64,000 bases of DNA from NCBI GenBank assembly GCA_932521035.1, contig OW051495.1, forward strand, positions 11,160,001 through 11,224,000. The letters are read 5' to 3'. Numbering within the stretch: position 1 is the first letter of the stretch; the number at the start of each line of letters is the position of its first letter. The position numbers were made by a program, and so were the translations under genes. Positions 59,850 through 64,000 of this stretch are shown here, piece by piece. This DNA is from Oscheius dolichura (Eukaryota > Nematoda > Chromadorea > Rhabditida > Rhabditidae). Below the pieces are notes generated by a model. The model did no database searches, was not told where the DNA came from, and saw nothing but the letters and a program-made list of their open reading frames with translations.

Positions 59850-60820
59850 GCATACTAGCCACTAACTTAATAAATAATAAGGCGTGTATAAGCAGACGCT
59901 TATTTATAAGAAAGTTCAAAAATCTTTTAATCAAAGGGTGCCATCATAAACAGGAAGAAAACGGACAACATACGCAATGCACGATCGAATTAGTCCGTAA
60001 GGGATTGTGACATCATCTTACCTTTTTATATATCCGCCCTGTAAGCTCTTCTTCCTTCTGTACACTTTTCAATCTTTGTTGCAAGGCTGGAAAGAGTGCA
60101 GTCCAAGTTCAGCCAAGTAGCAAATAGTTTAGCGGAGAGTCAGATCGCCATCCTCCCCGCTAATAGGTCTGCAAAATGATCTGAGCATCCCAAAGTGATC
60201 TGAACAGCAGTGGAACCCCCTCTAAATATTGTAGATGTGGAAGAACCCCCCTGCTGGAAGAAATCTGTGATCCAATCGCATTGTTCTGGACAAGGGGGAG
60301 ATGCTTACTTGTTCTAGCGTAAGCGGCAGTCATAAACCTATCTACAGCTTAATAGCGAGCCTGTAGCTTGTCTGGCTAATTCTACTAGCAGTCAACAATA
60401 CCAACTTCTTCAGAGTGGAGTTATTGTTAATCATATCAATAAGGGTTATAATCCAGATCTTTTGATACTTCAGCCACCACTTACTATCCGGGGCTCTGTC
60501 TAGTAGCATCAAAGTTCAAGTTGAGTTCAGTTCTATTTTGTACTGTTTTTCATCTCAACGGAAACCTCCTCAATTAGCAGTGATTTTTTCCCGTGGGTCT
60601 GAATCTGACGAACAACCCGAGGGAAAGTCCCTGCCCTTTTGTTCTTTTCTTTCAAATTAGCACCCCTTTGAAGATCTTGGTCTTTTCCTTCCAAAGATCA
60701 GTCTCTTTATTTTTCTGCCTTTTTGGCGACTCTATCATAATCCTACATGCTTCGTCTGCTTCTTCGATAATTCGATCTGATTCCAGTTTTCATCGCTTTC
60801 GCACTCTCAGAGTTGTCTCC
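59850..60820. other. Intergenic between two hedgehog-related genes
   Basis: About 970 bp with no supported gene. It should carry the promoter of the downstream Wart gene. AT-rich near 59870-59940; nothing else is seen. Confidence 0.45.
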
Positions 60821-61711
60821 ATGTATACTTCACCTTCTTTCGCTCCTCTTTTCATTTTCATCCTATTCCACTCCTTTGCGGCTACCACAGCTCAATGGGG
60901 ATTACTGGTAGGGGTCATTCTTCAAATTACTGTAACCTTCAGCCTTGGGCCCAACCTCCCCAGGGAAATTCTTGTGCCGGTGGGTGCGGTGCTCCTAGTT
61001 GCGGTGCTTCTAGCTGTGGAGCTCCTACTTGTGGAGGAGGTACCACCTGTGGAGGCAGTTGTGGTGGAAATGTCTGCCCTTCGCCCCCTCCACCGCCTCC
61101 AATGGTTATCGCTTAAAATTAAACGGCCCAACCTTATTCTTCAGTTTCCGCCGTCCCAAAAGAACAGGTGTACCAGTGTCCGAACCTGTAAATGCTACAT
61201 GAACTCGGATAGTAGGTTCTTCTAAAGCCCCTCCTATCCATGCAGATTTCTTGTGCTGCAACCGCGAACTGGAGGCCTACCTCCGTTGTCTGACCAGCAA
61301 TTGTGCTAACCAACAACGATGGAGAGGAGCAAATCTTCAACGGATGGCAACGGACGTGCAGGTTTGCCCCCGTCCTCTCCCTCGGTGATCAAAAAATTTT
61401 TAGCGTCTGGTGCAAGAACAATATGGGAAGTCGTTCGAAGTGATCTCCGGATCAGAAGAATTTTGTGGAAGACACTCTTTCAAAGGGGATATGATGTGTA
61501 AAATTAGGACTCCTGATTGTAAGGTAAATTCTTCCTAATATAGCTTTCTTCTTTACTGAATCGATCACTTCTTCAGATCATCATGGCCTATGCCACCCCA
61601 GAACAGTATTCAACAAATCCCTGTGTTCCTAATACGCCATTATCACAGGGAGAATGCGCTAGTAAAGCTGCTTCTTGGGGAGAAGAAGGTTTTCAAAATA
61701 CAGATATTTGA
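60821..61711 (+). CDS. Hedgehog-related protein with one Wart-like domain, no Hint domain
   Basis: Signal peptide MYTSPSFAPLFIFILFHSFA followed by a GGC-rich block (CAGGCGAPSCGASSCGAPTC, CGGSCGGNVC), a proline run and FPPSQKNRCTSVRT. The Wart-like domain is YFLCCNRELEAYLRCL, RGANLQRMATDVQRLVQEQ, SFEVISGSEEFC and GDMMCKIRTPDCKIIMAYAT. It ends EECA-like CASKAASWGEEGFQNTDI. The CC pair and CK...AYATP match the third module of the neighbouring gene (CKIQTGDYHIMVYATP). About 230 residues, secreted, and no Hint, as in Wart-only family members. Introns of 35-60 nt were placed by frame. Confidence 0.78.
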
Positions 61712-61731
61712 TTCAGTTTCCAAGTGCCAAG

Positions 61732-61767
61732 TATTTATAATATTTATAATATTTATAATATTTATAA
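61732..61767. repeat. 9-bp tandem repeat, four copies
   Basis: tatttataa repeated four times in direct head-to-tail order, about 20 bp after the Wart gene stop. It is an ordinary AT-rich microsatellite. Confidence 0.95.
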
Positions 61768-64000
61768 TAAATTGTTTAATGTACAATGTGTTTGTTTTCG
61801 ACTGCCATATTTGCGCTGAAAACTGGAATACAAGCAAATTTTTTTGCTTGTTTGGTCTCCCATCAGAATGACGCTAAAGCCCTGTCCACCCTCGCTGACC
61901 TTCAAAGCAAGCTGTTCGCCCTGTGACCAGCGAAGGCTTTCTTTGTCTTTAGAATATGTTGAAAGAACCATTGAGGAATGGCAATACTTTCTTCTTGAAA
62001 AAGAATTCTGCGGAAAGCGGGTCATTCAGTTTCAAAGGATTGCACGACGGGATTGGTGCCAATGGTCAAGTTTAATCGTATCGAGTGGGTGGCTACTTTC
62101 AGCGGCAGTTCCATGTGTATTCAAACGCCCCGGCGGTGTTAAAGGTGCACTCTGTTAACTGAAACCAGTTGAGGTGGGGCGCTACCGAACTAGTACTTTT
62201 GTTAGCAGCGGCTAATACTTTGCAAAGTGTCAATGGAGCAGTATAACTACCCAAACTGAAATAAAAATGAGAATTAACAGCTAGCTGTGGGACTTTCAAA
62301 CTACTCCTTGACCTAACCGATTACCAGCGTGTGGCATTCCCATGCATACGGCGGTTTCCACGGCCATCTGACCTTCAAGCGGACTGGTTGCTATTGCCAC
62401 CCAAATCCTCTGGATCTCCTACTTCTTACGCTGCTTTTCTGCTTCAACATTCCCTCCTTTTTACAACGCAGAGCGATTGAACCTCGTTCCATGAAATATC
62501 AGGCCACGTGAGGGACACTTTTCGAGGTCGCGTAGATCTTATCTCGGAATTGTTCGGTTAGATGATTCCCTCTTACGCACTTCCTCCCCCGTTTGTCTAA
62601 ATGAACCTTGAAACTCATACCAGTTTTACTCATCGAGGGCGGAGGCGAAGAATCTATTATCAAGATGAACGGAATGGAGTAGGGAGCTCAAAGACGGAAA
62701 GGTATTGAATTTTTGGCAGCCCTGCGCCTGTCCCTCTCGGTATACCAGGTTCTTTATTCTCCTATTACTATTACATAACACCTGCTTGCATTTGTTCCTT
62801 ATTCGCCAGATCTGTGGCTGACATTTCTCATTAAGCCTTCTCCTCCTTTTCTGGCCAACACAGTAGATGTGTCTTTTTTTTTACTGTTCCACCGTCATTC
62901 ATGGTCATCATCGTAGTAATATAAATACACCCAGGCGCATTGTGTCCCCTTCCGCTTTCCCAAATGGCAACAATGGCAATATTTCCTAGCACGGGGCAAC
63001 CCACGGCTCGAGGAAGCTTCGCGAACTATCGTAGTGTTATCAAGATCCTCTAGTCAAGGTTATTTTTGTCATCCTTTAGTTCACCTCCACTGCTTTTCTT
63101 CTGCCTTTTTCCCACACTTTTTTTAAAATGCTTGGTGGTTTCATAATCGAGACGGTTAGACAGCCTGTTCATGGGCGTTCCGTCCTCCACCACCTCGGCT
63201 GGTTGGTGTAATGCCCTATCAGCTTCTTCTTCCCACTAATTAGACATTGACCACGAGGACGGATCTTTGACTCCCTTTTAATATGCTTAGCTTCATCTGT
63301 GAGCGCCAAGAGGTTAGATTAAATCAACAAAAATGGAACACCTCCTGAAAAACAAGACGCCTGCTTCCACTTTTTACAATTTGCTGCAAAATTGGGTGGG
63401 ACCTCTTGCAGAGACAATGGTTGTCCTAATGAAAAACAAAGATCCACTGTTTTACCTTCTCGTTTTGAAGAAACGTCCTTAGTCATTGTGATATGCATCA
63501 TGTTTGGATTTTGAGCCCCATTCCCTCCCACGTTCTTGGCTAAACAACTCTTTGGTCATTCCAATAAATCACTCTTCTTTACCGTTTTCTAGCCAGGTAT
63601 TCCCATAAAGGCACCACACAAAAACACAGTTGATACGCGGCAAATTTGCCTAGCCCTAACATCTACTGAAACTTTGATCAACAGCACGAGTTCTCATGGC
63701 TTTTACCAACTCTCCATAACCCTCCATCCTTTCAATAGACTTTAAACCTTCCTTCTGTCATATTCATAGTTGTCTAGAGATGTGTTCCTCGATATTTATA
63801 TTCCTGTCACCGTCATTCACTTCCTCAATAACATTGGCACTAGTAATAGGAAAAGCTGCTTATGTGGCTGTAAATAAGCCACAGAAATTTCTAGACTCCT
63901 TGGGGAAGAAAGCACTTTCCTTTTATCATTTCTGTTTCCCCCATTAGTATATTTTGCAATGCCGGTTGCTATGGGCAACACAAAGTCATCACTTTTCAAT
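61768..64000. other. Gene-poor right end
   Basis: No gene I can support. A minus-strand open stretch (62099-62299, LGSYTAPLTLCKVLAAANKS) follows a polypyrimidine AG (tttttatttcag) and could be a terminal exon of a gene reading in from the right, but I could not link it to a start. The rest shows no coding pattern, tRNA or repeat family. Confidence 0.4.

Noticed and set aside
62099-62299. Possible last exon of a secreted protein on the minus strand
   Set aside because: It has a good 3' splice-like tract but the sequence before it hits stops and I could not find a start or a family.
1-64000. CRISPR arrays, bacterial operons, transposons, tRNA or rRNA genes
   Set aside because: No spaced direct-repeat array, no transposase-like protein or terminal inverted repeats, and no tRNA B-box or rRNA sequence were seen on either strand.

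Overview
This window is nuclear DNA of a free-living-type rhabditid nematode. The evidence is the gene content: chemoreceptor families (Srd, Srg, Srh-like and Str-like) and nematode-restricted families (Wart and Ground-like hedgehog relatives, DUF229, a nematode-type nuclear receptor with a CxACAAFFRR P-box). Genes are compact, with many introns of about 27-45 nt. Exons below were assembled by eye from GT-AG (and two GC-AG) junctions, frame and homology. Gene extents are therefore firmer than some internal junctions. The species cannot be named from this sequence alone.

Layout. 1-5.3 kb: 5' part of a secreted EGF/VWA-like gene (minus), a StAR-type START lipid-transfer gene (minus) and a Cys-loop ligand-gated channel (plus). 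5.8-14.3 kb: two tandem paralogous genes, each a large unrecognised N-terminal region followed by a protein kinase domain. 14.4-17.5 kb: a four-TM protein, a chemoreceptor and a short-chain dehydrogenase. 18.1-20.5 kb: a coiled-coil/protein kinase/kelch propeller fusion. 20.7-29.3 kb: two small membrane proteins, an Srg receptor, a DUF229 sulfatase-like ectoenzyme and two more 7TM receptors. 30.1-35.8 kb: a GT43 glucuronyltransferase, a membrane-anchored carboxylesterase and a cysteine-synthase-like PLP enzyme.

36-41.1 kb: an F-box gene with a broken C-terminal copy beside it, a glycine/cysteine-rich Ground-like (GRL) gene made of mini-exons, and a nuclear hormone receptor. 41.9-45.5 kb: two tandem Srd receptors. 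46.1-52 kb: a short secreted repeat protein, a Wnt5-type ligand (probable cwn-2 orthologue) and a second ligand-gated channel. 52.1-56.2 kb: a C-type lectin/M13 metallopeptidase fusion and a small TM protein. 56.5-61.7 kb: two neighbouring hedgehog-related genes, one with four tandem Wart-like modules plus a Hint domain and one with a single Wart-like module and no Hint domain. The last 2.3 kb has no gene I can support.

The genes are not an operon or a single pathway. The region mixes extracellular-matrix and signalling genes with environment-sensing and accessory families. The most unusual content is the set of non-standard architectures (kinase-kelch, lectin-M13, four-Wart hedgehog relative), the tandem kinases with an orphan N-terminal region, and the GRL gene in which successive introns split cysteine codons.
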